A stretch of 64,000 bases of DNA from an uncultured Ignavibacteriota bacterium (GTDB lineage Bacteria > Bacteroidota > Ignavibacteria > Palsa-1295). The position numbers and the translations under genes were made by a program. Under the pieces are notes generated by a model that was given only the letters and a program-made list of their open reading frames with translations, was not told the DNA's origin and did not search any database. This document shows, piece after piece, positions 43,443 to 52,116 of this stretch (position 1 is the first letter of the stretch; every line of letters begins with the position of its first letter). The stretch lies in assembly GCA_903900335.1 (NCBI GenBank), contig CAIUMP010000056.1:62001-126000 (forward strand). Direction: 5' to 3'.

Positions 43443-45863
43443 TTAAACGATCGTGATCTGATAATTCCTTGACTCCCACTCCTCGCGGTCATTCCAGTGA
43501 AACGTGAACTCGATCCGGGTCTCGTTCAGGTCCTTCATTTCAATGTCAAAATAATAGACACCGAGCCTGGTGTGTTCGGAGTTCGCTTCGTGTTCCGTCT
43601 CCCAGTCGTCGAAGGTCCAGTGGAGCGTGAACGGTTCGGGAGCTTGCATTCGCAGTGTGGCATCGCACAACACCTTTGCGGGATGTCGGTTCGGCTTCCA
43701 TATCTCGATAAGTCGGCACTGCTTCCGTTTGCCCTGATACCGCGCAACGACTTCCGGCACGGTGTCGAAAACTTTCCCATCCCGCACAGAGCGCAGCAGA
43801 CGAATGTACTCCGCATGGGCCCACATGAGCGGCATGGCTGCCCCTGTGGGATGACCAAGTTTGAGCCAATCGGTTGGAGATTCTTCCATATCCCACACTT
43901 GCTCCGTCACCAACCCTGTCTTGCTGGCGAATTGCTCAATGGCTTTCAGGTACTCACCGGGGTCGCGACCTGCCGCGAGTTCGTAGTGTCCGCGTTCGCC
44001 TGTTAGCAATGGCCACAATCGTCCGGTACCCCAATCGTCGTAACCTGTGCCATCGTCGCGCTGGCCGTAACCATCGTGATTGTAGCGATAGTACGAAGGA
44101 CCGAGTGGCGTCTCTCGGCGGAGAATGGTGTCGATGACTTTTACCGAATCGACAATAAGCGGATCATTGGCACTGCGTACACCATAACGAACAAGCTCTA
44201 AGAAGCCACCATCAACAATTTCATTTGCTGGATGCACTGGATTCATGTCTGGCCTCTGATTCTGAAGCGTGAGCGTCGTAGTATCAGGATCTTCATCCGA
44301 GGATGGATCGGTAAGATCGAGCGGCAAGATGCGAATGTAATGGCGTGGTACGTCGGCCACCAGTGTACCAGCATTCGTAACTGTCCAGGGTTCGATATGG
44401 CACTCGAGAAAGTCTGCGTAGTCGCGCAGATAAGCAGCGCTCGCTACTTCTTTGCGTTCCTCCGCGAATGCGGCGGCGGCGATCAGTGCGGAGATAACGG
44501 CAGCAAGGGTGGAAGGCGAGAGACCACTCGCCTCCTCCCATCGCTCCTGCTGCGTGCCGGGTCCGTGAATGAGAAGGAAGGAGGCAGCCCGCATCACCAT
44601 CACGTAAGGATCAAAATCCTGCAAGCCCTTTTCGGTTGAGAGTCTATGAGCCAGCAGAATAGGAAAGGCCACTTCATCAAGCTGTGAGCCTTTCCAGTAG
44701 GGCTCACCATCAACCCAAAAGTTCTGCGAGAAACCTCCATCGCTGTGCTGCGTCGCAGCGATGTAGATCAAAGCCCGCAAGGGGCTGACCTTATCGCCGG
44801 CCGCAAGCAGCCCCATCGCGCTGTTGACAAGATCGCGCGTCCAAACAAGGTGATACCCACCCAGATTATCGGGGCCATCCTCCTTGGGATTGGGATCGCT
44901 CTTCGTTTCACCCCACGGGATGGAGAGCGATGCCACGAACGCACCTGGGAAGGTCTTATCTTCATGCCCCAGCAGGAGCGATGTGCTGCTTGCATAGAGT
45001 TTGCCAGAATCAGTAGAGTGTGCACCAAGCGGCAGAAACATCTTCGAAGCCTGTTCCCACTCATCCAGCACAAGCTTCCGGCGATCCTCGAACGGAAATC
45101 CCAGCGCCTGAAATAGCGTAGAGACTGCACTCTGCAACGTGCTCCCAAAGGCAAGACCAAGGGTAAACTCGTTCGATACGGTAAGATCGATTTCTCCGGT
45201 GAGCGCAACATTTCCATTGATGGCTTGGTCGTATTCCCACTGCATCTCATGATGTTCGGAAACATCGCGCCAGCCATCGGAGGCGCCAACAAAGCCGACG
45301 GAAAGCTTGCGAAACGCGGTGTTCGCACCAAGCGCACACCAGGATTCACCCTTGTGTGCGACCAGGAATTGTCGTCCTGCCTGCTCCATAACAAACGCTT
45401 CGTTGTTGTGGCCGCCGCGCTCCATGTGTGGTGAGAAAAGCACGTAGAGATGCAGCTTATCACGAAGGGATTTGCCAGCGTCCACGGTGATCCGCTGAAG
45501 GACACACGGGAATTGCGAGTCCGCGATGATCTCCTTATGGATGGAGTAGCGACCTTGGGGATCGCGATTCGTGGTGTGGTAACCAAGCGCGTGCATGGAC
45601 ATGCGTTCCATGGTTGGCACAAGATCGCGCTTCTCTTCGTGGAAAAATGTCTCACCATCGGTGATGAGGAATTGTAGGTCGCGGGTCTGTGGTGTGTCAA
45701 CGGTCGGCCAATAGACCTCCGTTAGGATTCCGCGCCAAAGCGTGAACCAGATCTTGCTCGCGTCAGAGTAGGCGGTGCCTACGCCGTCCTTACTACCCGC
45801 AGTCCATCGTGGCTCGATACCGGGCCACCCGAATGCATACTGTTCTCCTCGAATTCTTGCCAT
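43443..45863 (-). CDS. GH15 glucoamylase/glucodextranase-type enzyme
   Basis: An 806-residue enzyme expected to remove glucose from ends of alpha-glucans. It starts FGWPGIEPRWTAGSKDGVGT, typical of bacterial GH15 glucodextranase-like proteins, with a beta-sandwich N-terminal part to about residue 275. The catalytic (alpha/alpha)6 barrel includes GGYHLVWTRDLVNSAMGLLA (WTRD acid region), DGGFSQNFWVDG, and LVTEQVWDMEESP with the second catalytic Glu. No signal peptide is present, so it probably acts on internal glycogen or maltodextrin. It heads an operon with gnd and zwf, linking glucan breakdown to NADPH supply. The last 80 residues are a small beta domain (PFTLHWTFDDWETEHEA). Confidence 0.92.
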   Translation of the reverse strand: MARIRGEQYAFGWPGIEPRWTAGSKDGVGTAYSDASKIWFTLWRGILTEVYWPTVDTPQTRDLQFLITDGETFFHEEKRDLVPTMERMSMHALGYHTTNRDPQGRYSIHKEIIADSQFPCVLQRITVDAGKSLRDKLHLYVLFSPHMERGGHNNEAFVMEQAGRQFLVAHKGESWCALGANTAFRKLSVGFVGASDGWRDVSEHHEMQWEYDQAINGNVALTGEIDLTVSNEFTLGLAFGSTLQSAVSTLFQALGFPFEDRRKLVLDEWEQASKMFLPLGAHSTDSGKLYASSTSLLLGHEDKTFPGAFVASLSIPWGETKSDPNPKEDGPDNLGGYHLVWTRDLVNSAMGLLAAGDKVSPLRALIYIAATQHSDGGFSQNFWVDGEPYWKGSQLDEVAFPILLAHRLSTEKGLQDFDPYVMVMRAASFLLIHGPGTQQERWEEASGLSPSTLAAVISALIAAAAFAEERKEVASAAYLRDYADFLECHIEPWTVTNAGTLVADVPRHYIRILPLDLTDPSSDEDPDTTTLTLQNQRPDMNPVHPANEIVDGGFLELVRYGVRSANDPLIVDSVKVIDTILRRETPLGPSYYRYNHDGYGQRDDGTGYDDWGTGRLWPLLTGERGHYELAAGRDPGEYLKAIEQFASKTGLVTEQVWDMEESPTDWLKLGHPTGAAMPLMWAHAEYIRLLRSVRDGKVFDTVPEVVARYQGKRKQCRLIEIWKPNRHPAKVLCDATLRMQAPEPFTLHWTFDDWETEHEANSEHTRLGVYYFDIEMKDLNETRIEFTFHWNDREEWESRNYQITIV

Positions 45864-46082
45864 GCGGTCACAAAGATACTACCGTAAGAATCGTAGACTG
45901 TTGAATTGCGAGAACCGGGAATTAGAAAATCCCGAAGAAGTATCAGAATGGCCGTTCTAAAGCCACCAGCTACAGAAATCAAAAATTATTCATAATCGGG
46001 TTTGTCCCGATTGAGCCCGAGCGCCTGCGAACCGATTGCGGGAGCACCCTGTTATTTTTGACAGTTAGAAGTTTGGCAATAT

Positions 46083-46104
46083 TGTGGAAAAGAGCTTGTC
46101 CACA
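46083..46104. promoter_or_regulatory. Inverted pair of DnaA-box-like sequences
   Basis: TGTGGAAAA (46083-46091, reverse complement TTTTCCACA) and TTGTCCACA (46096-46104) each differ from the DnaA box TTATCCACA by one base, and together they form an inverted repeat TGTGGA-N10-TCCACA. They lie 37 bases upstream of the Cys-rich gene. Either a DnaA-controlled promoter, another operator or chance. Confidence 0.35.
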
Positions 46105-46140
46105 AGGCCAGAGATTTTCACACAACGTTCTATAACTCCT

Positions 46141-46461
46141 ATGCGCAAACTCGCACTACTCATTACTCTCGGATTGTTTATGAACGCCACGGCCGCAAAT
46201 GCGTGCGATGGCGACAAGGCGACAAAAGCCGGTAAGGGCAAGAAAGCCTCGGCAGCCTGCATGAAGGCCTGCAAAGATGCCGGCGGCATGAAAGACGGCA
46301 AGTGCAATATGACCGCCGAAGAGATGGCAAAGTCAGGTTGCTGCATGCACGGAGCGACTGCCGCGAAGGCCGGCTCAAAGGCCGGTTGCGACATGAAGGC
46401 CGCCGCTGGTGCCAAGCACGATTGCTGCAAGGGCAAAGCAGAGAGCGCCCCGAAGAGCTAA
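46141..46461 (+). CDS. Small exported Cys/Met/Lys-rich protein
   Basis: A 106-residue protein with a signal peptide (MRKLALLITLGLFMNATAAN, then AC). The mature part is low-complexity, with Lys, Ala and Gly plus Cys in CMKACKDAGG, GKCNMTAEEMAKSGCCMHG, AGCDMKAAAG and HDCCKGK. There are nine or so Cys, several next to Met or His. This composition suggests metal (copper or zinc) binding in the periplasm, an inference only. No family recognised. Start ATG 46141 is where the signal peptide begins; earlier codons have no such feature. Confidence 0.7.
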   Translation: MRKLALLITLGLFMNATAANACDGDKATKAGKGKKASAACMKACKDAGGMKDGKCNMTAEEMAKSGCCMHGATAAKAGSKAGCDMKAAAGAKHDCCKGKAESAPKS

Positions 46462-46479
46462 CGGCCGGTAGGGTTTAGG

Positions 46480-46537
46480 AATTAGGGTTTAGGGTCTAGC
46501 TGGGATGAAACTCCTTGCTATACTCTAAACCCTATTT
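46480..46537. terminator. Long imperfect inverted repeat between convergent genes
   Basis: A 21-base left arm (46480-46500) and right arm (46517-46537) differ at three places around a 16-base loop. The arms contain TAGGGTTTAG and its complement CTAAACCCTA; another TAGGGTTTAGG copy lies at 46469-46479. It sits between the Cys-rich gene (plus) and a lipoprotein gene (minus), with T-rich sequence on the right. A bidirectional terminator is the simplest reading. Confidence 0.6.
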
Positions 46538-46541
46538 CATT

Positions 46542-47660
46542 TTAATTGGGGATCGAGATTCCGAGCACCTTGACGTCGCGGTTCGGGCTCGCGTTATGAA
46601 TGAAAGCTACGCGATCGCCATTCGGTGAGATCATCGGCTGGAAGGCGTCAGAACCGATCGAGGCGGAGTGTCCATTTTGAGTATTCACCGCAAATAGTGC
46701 ATATGGCTGTGCGACTTTGCCGGAGGAGTATGCAAGCAATGTCCCGTCGCGCGATGCATCGAAGCTCTCAACACTATCCTGTGAGACGACAGCGGTCCTT
46801 ACGTTCGTAAGTATGTTGATTCGATCAATGCCACGCGAGTTGTTGCGAACAAACAGGTCGTGTGAGCTTGACGCATAGGCGCTCGCTGCCAACGGTGCCT
46901 CTGCATTTGGATAGGTGTGGAGGATCGTGCCATTGGTGTCCCACACAGAAATATTGGAACCGGCAGAATCGGATGAGGTCACCACGAAGGTGCCACCGTC
47001 GATCCACAGGCAACGGTTATTGATGATGTTCGGCGGGGTGAACTGCCGAACACGGCGAACGGGGTTCGCGGATACATCATAAATCGTATAGACCGGCGCC
47101 CTATCGGTTGGACTGGCATCCGTGGAGATGATGTACTTAGAATCGGGTGAAACGCCAAGCAGGGCCGCAGTTTGTACAAGCTTTGTTGTTGTGTTGTCGT
47201 GGATATTGACTCGGTAAATGCTAGCCCCAAGCTGAACGTAAGCTGTCGAGCCATCATTCGACAACGAGAGCACAGCGGAATTCCAATACGCTTCGACCAC
47301 ATCGCCCGGCCCCATCACGCTACCCAACGATCCATCTGCACCGAAATTATAGAGGCCAACGGTGTAGGAGATCGAGTTGTCCAAAGCGGACACAGTTTGC
47401 TTCTCTACGAGCGCAATCAGCGCGGATTCACTCGGCAGCCAGGCAACATTGTCCACGACCATAAACACTGTAGCCGAGGTCGAAGAGGTGCATCCCAATC
47501 CTACGAATGCAGAGGAAGCCAAAGCCAGAAACAGCAATATGGATATCTTCGAGCGAGCGAACTCAGCTAGCCGACGTGTTACATGGAAGCTGGACTGCTT
47601 CGACCGCGCAGAAGGCGTTGGCCGTGGCGAATAGAACGAAAGATTAGTACGATTTTGCAT
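46542..47660 (-). CDS. Lipoprotein with WD40/TolB-like beta-propeller
   Basis: A 372-residue protein. Residues 37-57 form a hydrophobic segment ending in a lipobox (FVGLGC), so it is probably a lipoprotein with an unusually long N-terminal tail (about 36 basic residues, no better start seen). The rest consists of blades with patterns such as LLGVSPDSKYIISTD, WIDGGTFVVTSSDSAGS, FDASRDGTLLAYSSGK and MISPNGDRVAFIHNAS, which match WD40-like/TolB-like repeats. It ends VKVLGISIPN. Function unknown. It is convergent with the small Cys-rich gene and divergent from the nucleotidyltransferase gene. Confidence 0.7.
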   Translation of the reverse strand: MQNRTNLSFYSPRPTPSARSKQSSFHVTRRLAEFARSKISILLFLALASSAFVGLGCTSSTSATVFMVVDNVAWLPSESALIALVEKQTVSALDNSISYTVGLYNFGADGSLGSVMGPGDVVEAYWNSAVLSLSNDGSTAYVQLGASIYRVNIHDNTTTKLVQTAALLGVSPDSKYIISTDASPTDRAPVYTIYDVSANPVRRVRQFTPPNIINNRCLWIDGGTFVVTSSDSAGSNISVWDTNGTILHTYPNAEAPLAASAYASSSHDLFVRNNSRGIDRINILTNVRTAVVSQDSVESFDASRDGTLLAYSSGKVAQPYALFAVNTQNGHSASIGSDAFQPMISPNGDRVAFIHNASPNRDVKVLGISIPN

Positions 47661-47797
47661 AGATTTCCTAACACGACGCGGGAGTGCTAAGTGCTACGCG
47701 GCGTGTTGCAAGGGTGGATGACATTAATGAGGAGGGTCTTGAGCTGCTATCAGCATTCCCCCGGCTTCATTCCCGATTCATCACACAACATTGCCAC

Positions 47798-48778
47798 ATG
47801 CACGTTATAATTCCCACCGCCGGATTCGGTGTACGACTCCGACCACATACCTTCAGTCACCCTAAGGTCCTGCTGAACGTTGCCGGCAAACCAATCCTGG
47901 CACATATCCTGGACAGCCTCATCGCTGGTGGCATGACGAGCGCAACGATCGTCATCGGCTACCGTGGGGCAGAAATTGAGCAATATGTCCGAGGAAACTA
48001 CCCCGCGTTGAAGGTCAACTTTGTGGAGCAGCCGGAGCTGCTCGGCTTAGGGCACTCCATCTGGGTCGCTCGGGAGAGCTTTCCTACCGATGGTTCGCCA
48101 CTGTTCATCATGTTGGGGGACACGATCATTGACCTGGACTTCGCGAAGGTATTTTCTCTTCAAACGAGTATGCTTGGCGTTCAGGAAGTACCAGATCCAC
48201 GTCGCTTTGGTGTGGTCGAAGTGGAAAACGGCATCATTACCAAGCTCATTGAAAAGCCCGAGCATCCAACCACCAACCTTGCCATTGCAGGCCTGTATCT
48301 GTTTCTCAATCCTGGTTTGCTCCGCGCCTGCCTCGATGAGCTTGTAACCAAGAATATCCGGACGAAGAATGAATATCAACTTACGGATGCGCTTCAGTTG
48401 ATGATCGACCGTGGTGAGAGATTTTCTACGTTTCAGGTGGGAGCATGGTACGATTGTGGTAAGCCGGAGACATTATTGGAAACGAACCGACACATGCTCG
48501 ACAAGGCATCGCATTCGCGGAGCTTCGATCGGGCGGTGGTGATCGACCCATGCTATATCGCGGACAGCGCACAGATCGAGAACGCGGTTGTCGGGCCGTA
48601 CGCAAGCATTGGCGCCGGAGCGACCGTTCGCAATAGCATCGTTCGCGACAGCATCGTCGGGGACGGAGCCGTGTTGGATGGTGTTATTACCGAAGGCAGC
48701 ATCATTGGCTACGGTGCTACTGTTAGCGCTCCATTCCGCCGCTTGAATATCGGGGATACTTCCGAAGTTATTCAATGA
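47798..48778 (+). CDS. Sugar-phosphate nucleotidyltransferase with left-handed-helix tail
   Basis: A 326-residue enzyme that would make an NDP-sugar from a sugar 1-phosphate. The signature is MHVIIPTAGFGVRLRPHTFS followed by HPKVLLNVAGKPILAHILD, the GxGxRLxPxT and PK motifs. FIMLGDTIIDLDF carries the metal-binding Asp, and IEKPEHPTTNLAIAGLYLF is typical of thymidylyl/uridylyl/guanylyltransferases. After residue 240 a hexapeptide-like beta helix follows (AQIENAVVGPYASIGAGATV, IVRDSIVGDGAVLDGV). The exact sugar and nucleotide cannot be told. Start ATG 47798 opens the first beta strand. Confidence 0.88.
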   Translation: MHVIIPTAGFGVRLRPHTFSHPKVLLNVAGKPILAHILDSLIAGGMTSATIVIGYRGAEIEQYVRGNYPALKVNFVEQPELLGLGHSIWVARESFPTDGSPLFIMLGDTIIDLDFAKVFSLQTSMLGVQEVPDPRRFGVVEVENGIITKLIEKPEHPTTNLAIAGLYLFLNPGLLRACLDELVTKNIRTKNEYQLTDALQLMIDRGERFSTFQVGAWYDCGKPETLLETNRHMLDKASHSRSFDRAVVIDPCYIADSAQIENAVVGPYASIGAGATVRNSIVRDSIVGDGAVLDGVITEGSIIGYGATVSAPFRRLNIGDTSEVIQ

Positions 48779-48925
48779 ATCTTCTGTGCTCTGTTACTGG
48801 TGCACCGTTTCTTCACGCGCAATTACAACTTGGTAATCCGTTTGCAGCTCTTTTGCTGAACGATGGCACTTCGCGGATATCGACTCTGAATCCATAGAGT
48901 TCGAGCTCCTTCTGTGAGGCGTTCC

Positions 48926-50596
48926 ATGCTGGCGGATCTGCTCAACAATCGCATGGCTCAGCAATCCCGTCGCTTTCATAATTTCGCGGAGTTTCGCGAT
49001 CACGTTCTTTCAACGTATCTCTCCTATTACCCGACGTTCGCATCGACGCTCGGGCTGCACCAGTATGACGCTCGCATCGAAGATTTCAGTGCGCCGCGCC
49101 GGGAGCATTACCTGGCTGAGCTTCGGCAAGCGAAGGAAATATTAGACCGTGATTTTCGAGAAGAGAATCCGGACAGAACGTGTCGCTTCGAATGCCGGGC
49201 GCTCGAATGGAAATTGAACGACGAGATCTTTCGCCTGACGGAGCTTCGCGATTTCGAGTGGAACCCGATGGTCTATAACGACCAGTTGGAACTCACACAT
49301 TTGTTAGACCGCGACTTCGCTCCATTCTCGGAACGGATGGGCTCGGTTCTGGTTCGATTGCGCGCCTACCCACGCGTGCTTGCCATTGCGCGACAAAATT
49401 TAAGCGGGCACCTCGACCGCACCATCGTTGAAACGGGGTTGATGGCACTCCAAGGCCGACTCGATTTCCTTGAGTTCTTACCCGAGAAGTATTTCTCCCA
49501 TCTCACGAACCCTCAGTTGGTTGCGGACCTTACGGAAGCGATGCAAACCGCCAAGCTTGCGATCTCGCACTTCATGGAAGCCATACGTACCGTCGTCCTT
49601 CCAACTGCAATGTATGACTCCTTCCGTCTTGGCCCGGATCTGCTTCAGCGGTTCATCAAGTCCTCAGAACTGATCGATGATTCGATCGACGATCTTCTGA
49701 AGAAGGGGCGCGCAGAGATGGATCGCCTCACGGTAGAGTTATACAAGAAGAGCGCCGAACTGGACTCGAAGATGACCACGCAAGAGGTGTTCCACACCTT
49801 CGTCGAGTCCGACCACTTCAATGAACGGACGATCTTGAGTGAGATGGACAGCATGCTCGAGCGCATACGCCAGTTCATCGTGCAGCACGATCTGATCGAG
49901 ATGCCTTCCGAGGTTCGCTGCACCGTCGAGGAGACACCCGCGCACATGCGCTGGGCCTTCGCCGCAATGAACAGCCCAGGGGCCTTCGAACAGGTGGCAA
50001 CAGAAGCGCTCTATTATATCACGCTTCCGGAAGCGACGTGGGAGGAGACTCAGCGAAAAGAGTACTTGCACGGCCTCAATCGCTCCGTTTTGGAGATCAT
50101 CTCTATTCACGAGGCCTATCCCGGACATTACACGCATTTCCTCCATCTTCAAAATGTGAAGAGCAAAGTGGGTAAGTGTTTCTGGTCCTACGCCTTTTTG
50201 GAAGGCTGGGCCCATTACACCGAGGAGATGATGCTCGAGGCCGGATGGGGCAATGGCGACCCAAGAATCCATATCGCGTATTTACAAGAGGCGCTCATCC
50301 GGTTGTGCCGTTACGTCGCCTCTCTCGAATTACATTCCGGAAAGATGACTTTGTCGGAGGTGCAGCACCTCTTCGAAGAAAAGGCTCTGCTGCGACCGAT
50401 CGCGGCACGCAAGGAAGCAGAGCGTGCCGTCTTCGATCCGGGATACCTCTTCTACACGCTTGGCAAATTCCAGATCCGCGAGCTTCGCGAACGTTTACAG
50501 AAGCAGCCTGGATTTTCGCTGTATGATTTTCACAATGAGTTCTTGAGCTTCGGAACTGCGCCTGTGAGCATCATTGCGGAGATGATGGAAGCGTAA
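48926..50596 (+). CDS. DUF885 family metallopeptidase-like protein
   Basis: About 556 residues (a GTG at 48914 would add four). The family is marked by ISIHEAYPGHYTHFLHLQ, an HExxxGH zinc site, and SYAFLEGWAHYTEEMMLEAGW with a third ligand Glu. DUF885 proteins resemble M2/M3-type zinc peptidases. No signal peptide is seen, so it is likely cytoplasmic. The end, FLSFGTAPVSIIAEMM, is also typical of the family. A palindromic repeat follows the stop. Confidence 0.85.
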   Translation: MLADLLNNRMAQQSRRFHNFAEFRDHVLSTYLSYYPTFASTLGLHQYDARIEDFSAPRREHYLAELRQAKEILDRDFREENPDRTCRFECRALEWKLNDEIFRLTELRDFEWNPMVYNDQLELTHLLDRDFAPFSERMGSVLVRLRAYPRVLAIARQNLSGHLDRTIVETGLMALQGRLDFLEFLPEKYFSHLTNPQLVADLTEAMQTAKLAISHFMEAIRTVVLPTAMYDSFRLGPDLLQRFIKSSELIDDSIDDLLKKGRAEMDRLTVELYKKSAELDSKMTTQEVFHTFVESDHFNERTILSEMDSMLERIRQFIVQHDLIEMPSEVRCTVEETPAHMRWAFAAMNSPGAFEQVATEALYYITLPEATWEETQRKEYLHGLNRSVLEIISIHEAYPGHYTHFLHLQNVKSKVGKCFWSYAFLEGWAHYTEEMMLEAGWGNGDPRIHIAYLQEALIRLCRYVASLELHSGKMTLSEVQHLFEEKALLRPIAARKEAERAVFDPGYLFYTLGKFQIRELRERLQKQPGFSLYDFHNEFLSFGTAPVSIIAEMMEA

Positions 50597-50618
50597 CCTA
50601 TTCGGCAAACAACACCGC

Positions 50619-50646
50619 TGTCATTCCCGCTTTCGCGGGAATGACA
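50619..50646. repeat. TGTCATTCCCGC palindromic repeat (single copy)
   Basis: TGTCATTCCCGC-TTTC-GCGGGAATGACA is a perfect 12-base stem with a four-base loop, the same family as the pair at 12562-12645. It lies 23 bases after the DUF885 stop and may also act as a transcript end. Confidence 0.8.
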
Positions 50647-50740
50647 GTTCATGCAAACAGGTGTGTGGCGCAATGCTCAGCCACACATCGGCGCTCATGA
50701 CTATTTGGTTTCGACAAATTTACTTTCCCCACGTCGTTTC

Positions 50741-51514
50741 ATGTTAAATTCCCGTCTGTTGCCTGCTGCTGACGATCCGTTGCACTTCGTCGTGCTTCTT
50801 CACGCCTTCCCGCTTTCGACCGCGATGTGGGACAGAATGGCGGTTGAGTTGGAAAGCATTCGAGATGATACAACGTTGCTTCTTGTCGATCTTCCGGGAT
50901 TCGGGGAATCGCCTCTTCATGAGGGTTGGACGATGAAGGGCATTGCGAAAGAAATCCGCGAGGCTATTCTTGTTCACACACCCGATCGCATCATACTCGG
51001 TGGACTGAGTATGGGAGGTTACGCGGCATTCGCATTCTATCGGGAGTACCCTTCTATGCTTCGTGGGATCGTGCTTTCGAACACCAAAGCGGAGGTAGAT
51101 TCCGAAGAGGCGAAAGCATATCGCGCGGAGTTCGCTGCGGATGCGTTAGCGCGCGGTGCGGACGCCGCAATTGATCGGCTTTACTCGAAATTCGTTACCG
51201 AAGACACCGACGCCGAGATAGCCATTGATATTCGCAGCTGGATGTCGGAAGCGCAACCAAGGGCGATCGCAGATGCCCTCGGTGCGATGGCTGCCCGGGA
51301 GGACTCGACAGATCTACTCAAACTCATCAGCATTCCCGCCCTCGTTATCTCCGGTTCGGAAGATGAAACGATCGCGGCAGAGATCCAGCGTAAGATGGCA
51401 AAGGAGCTCCACGGGGCAACCTACGTGGAGATGAACGGCGCGGCACACCTGACTGCCTCGGAGCGCCCCTTGGAATGGGCCGAGGCATTTGCAAGCTTTT
51501 TGGATCGTGTTTGA
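50741..51514 (+). CDS. Alpha/beta hydrolase
   Basis: A 257-residue serine hydrolase. LLHAFPLSTAMWDRM is the oxyanion-hole turn, IILGGLSMGGYAAFAFY the nucleophile elbow (GLSMGG), VISGSEDETIAAE the acidic residue region and MNGAAHLTASERP the catalytic His. Members act as esterases, carboxyl-ester lipases or ring-cleavage-product hydrolases; the substrate is unknown. ATG 50741 gives the normal start; the ORF extends to 50651. It overlaps the methyltransferase gene that follows. Confidence 0.85.
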   Translation: MLNSRLLPAADDPLHFVVLLHAFPLSTAMWDRMAVELESIRDDTTLLLVDLPGFGESPLHEGWTMKGIAKEIREAILVHTPDRIILGGLSMGGYAAFAFYREYPSMLRGIVLSNTKAEVDSEEAKAYRAEFAADALARGADAAIDRLYSKFVTEDTDAEIAIDIRSWMSEAQPRAIADALGAMAAREDSTDLLKLISIPALVISGSEDETIAAEIQRKMAKELHGATYVEMNGAAHLTASERPLEWAEAFASFLDRV

Positions 51515-52115
51515 GAAACTCGAACAACTGGATCTGAAGTCGCCACAGCGCACGGCGAAAATCGACTTCGCCCTGCAGCGTAGGCAGCCGACGCTCACGG
51601 TTGTATTGGAGAATATTCACGACCCTCACAACATGAACGCAATCCTGCGCTCGTGTGATGCGGTGGGAGTGATGACCGTGCATCTTGTCTATTACATCGA
51701 AGAATTTCCCAAGCTCAACCATGTGACTTCCAGCGGAGCCTATAAATGGATCGAGTATGTGCGGCATACATCCGTTGCATCTTGCTTTGAGAAACTCCAC
51801 GACGATGGATTCCAGATTCTTGCAACCAAGATAGAACCCAACGCGAAGACCATTTATGATTGCGACCTGACTCGCCCCACCGCACTCGTGCTTGGCAACG
51901 AGCATCGGGGCGTTTCGGAGGAAGTTGCGAGGCTTGCGGACGAACTGATCTACATTCCAATGATGGGAATGGCCGAAAGCCTGAACGTCTCGGTGGCGAC
52001 GGCGGTGGCGCTCTTCGAGGCTCACCGTCAGCGGCGGGAGCTGGGAATGTACGACGCACCGCAACTTTCGCCGGAGGCGCTCCGTTCGAAGCGAGTCGAA
52101 TGGCTGATGAAATAG
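51507..52115 (+). CDS. SpoU/TrmH-family RNA 2'-O-methyltransferase
   Basis: A 202-residue SPOUT (trefoil-knot) enzyme that methylates ribose 2'-OH in tRNA or rRNA. Motif 1 is VLENIHDPHNMNAILRSCDA, motif 2 ALVLGNEHRGVSEE and motif 3 IPMMGMAESLNVSVATAVAL. It resembles TrmH (tRNA Gm18) more than rRNA RlmB, but this is not decisive. GTG 51507 is the likely start (overlapping the hydrolase stop by eight bases); a TTG at 51489 is possible. Confidence 0.88.
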   Translation: MFEKLEQLDLKSPQRTAKIDFALQRRQPTLTVVLENIHDPHNMNAILRSCDAVGVMTVHLVYYIEEFPKLNHVTSSGAYKWIEYVRHTSVASCFEKLHDDGFQILATKIEPNAKTIYDCDLTRPTALVLGNEHRGVSEEVARLADELIYIPMMGMAESLNVSVATAVALFEAHRQRRELGMYDAPQLSPEALRSKRVEWLMK

Positions 52116-52116
52116 T

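Noticed and set aside
46065-46436. 123-residue minus-strand frame opposite the Cys-rich gene
   Set aside because: Composition (Ala/Phe/Pro) is the mirror of the low-complexity plus-strand gene, which has a proper signal peptide.
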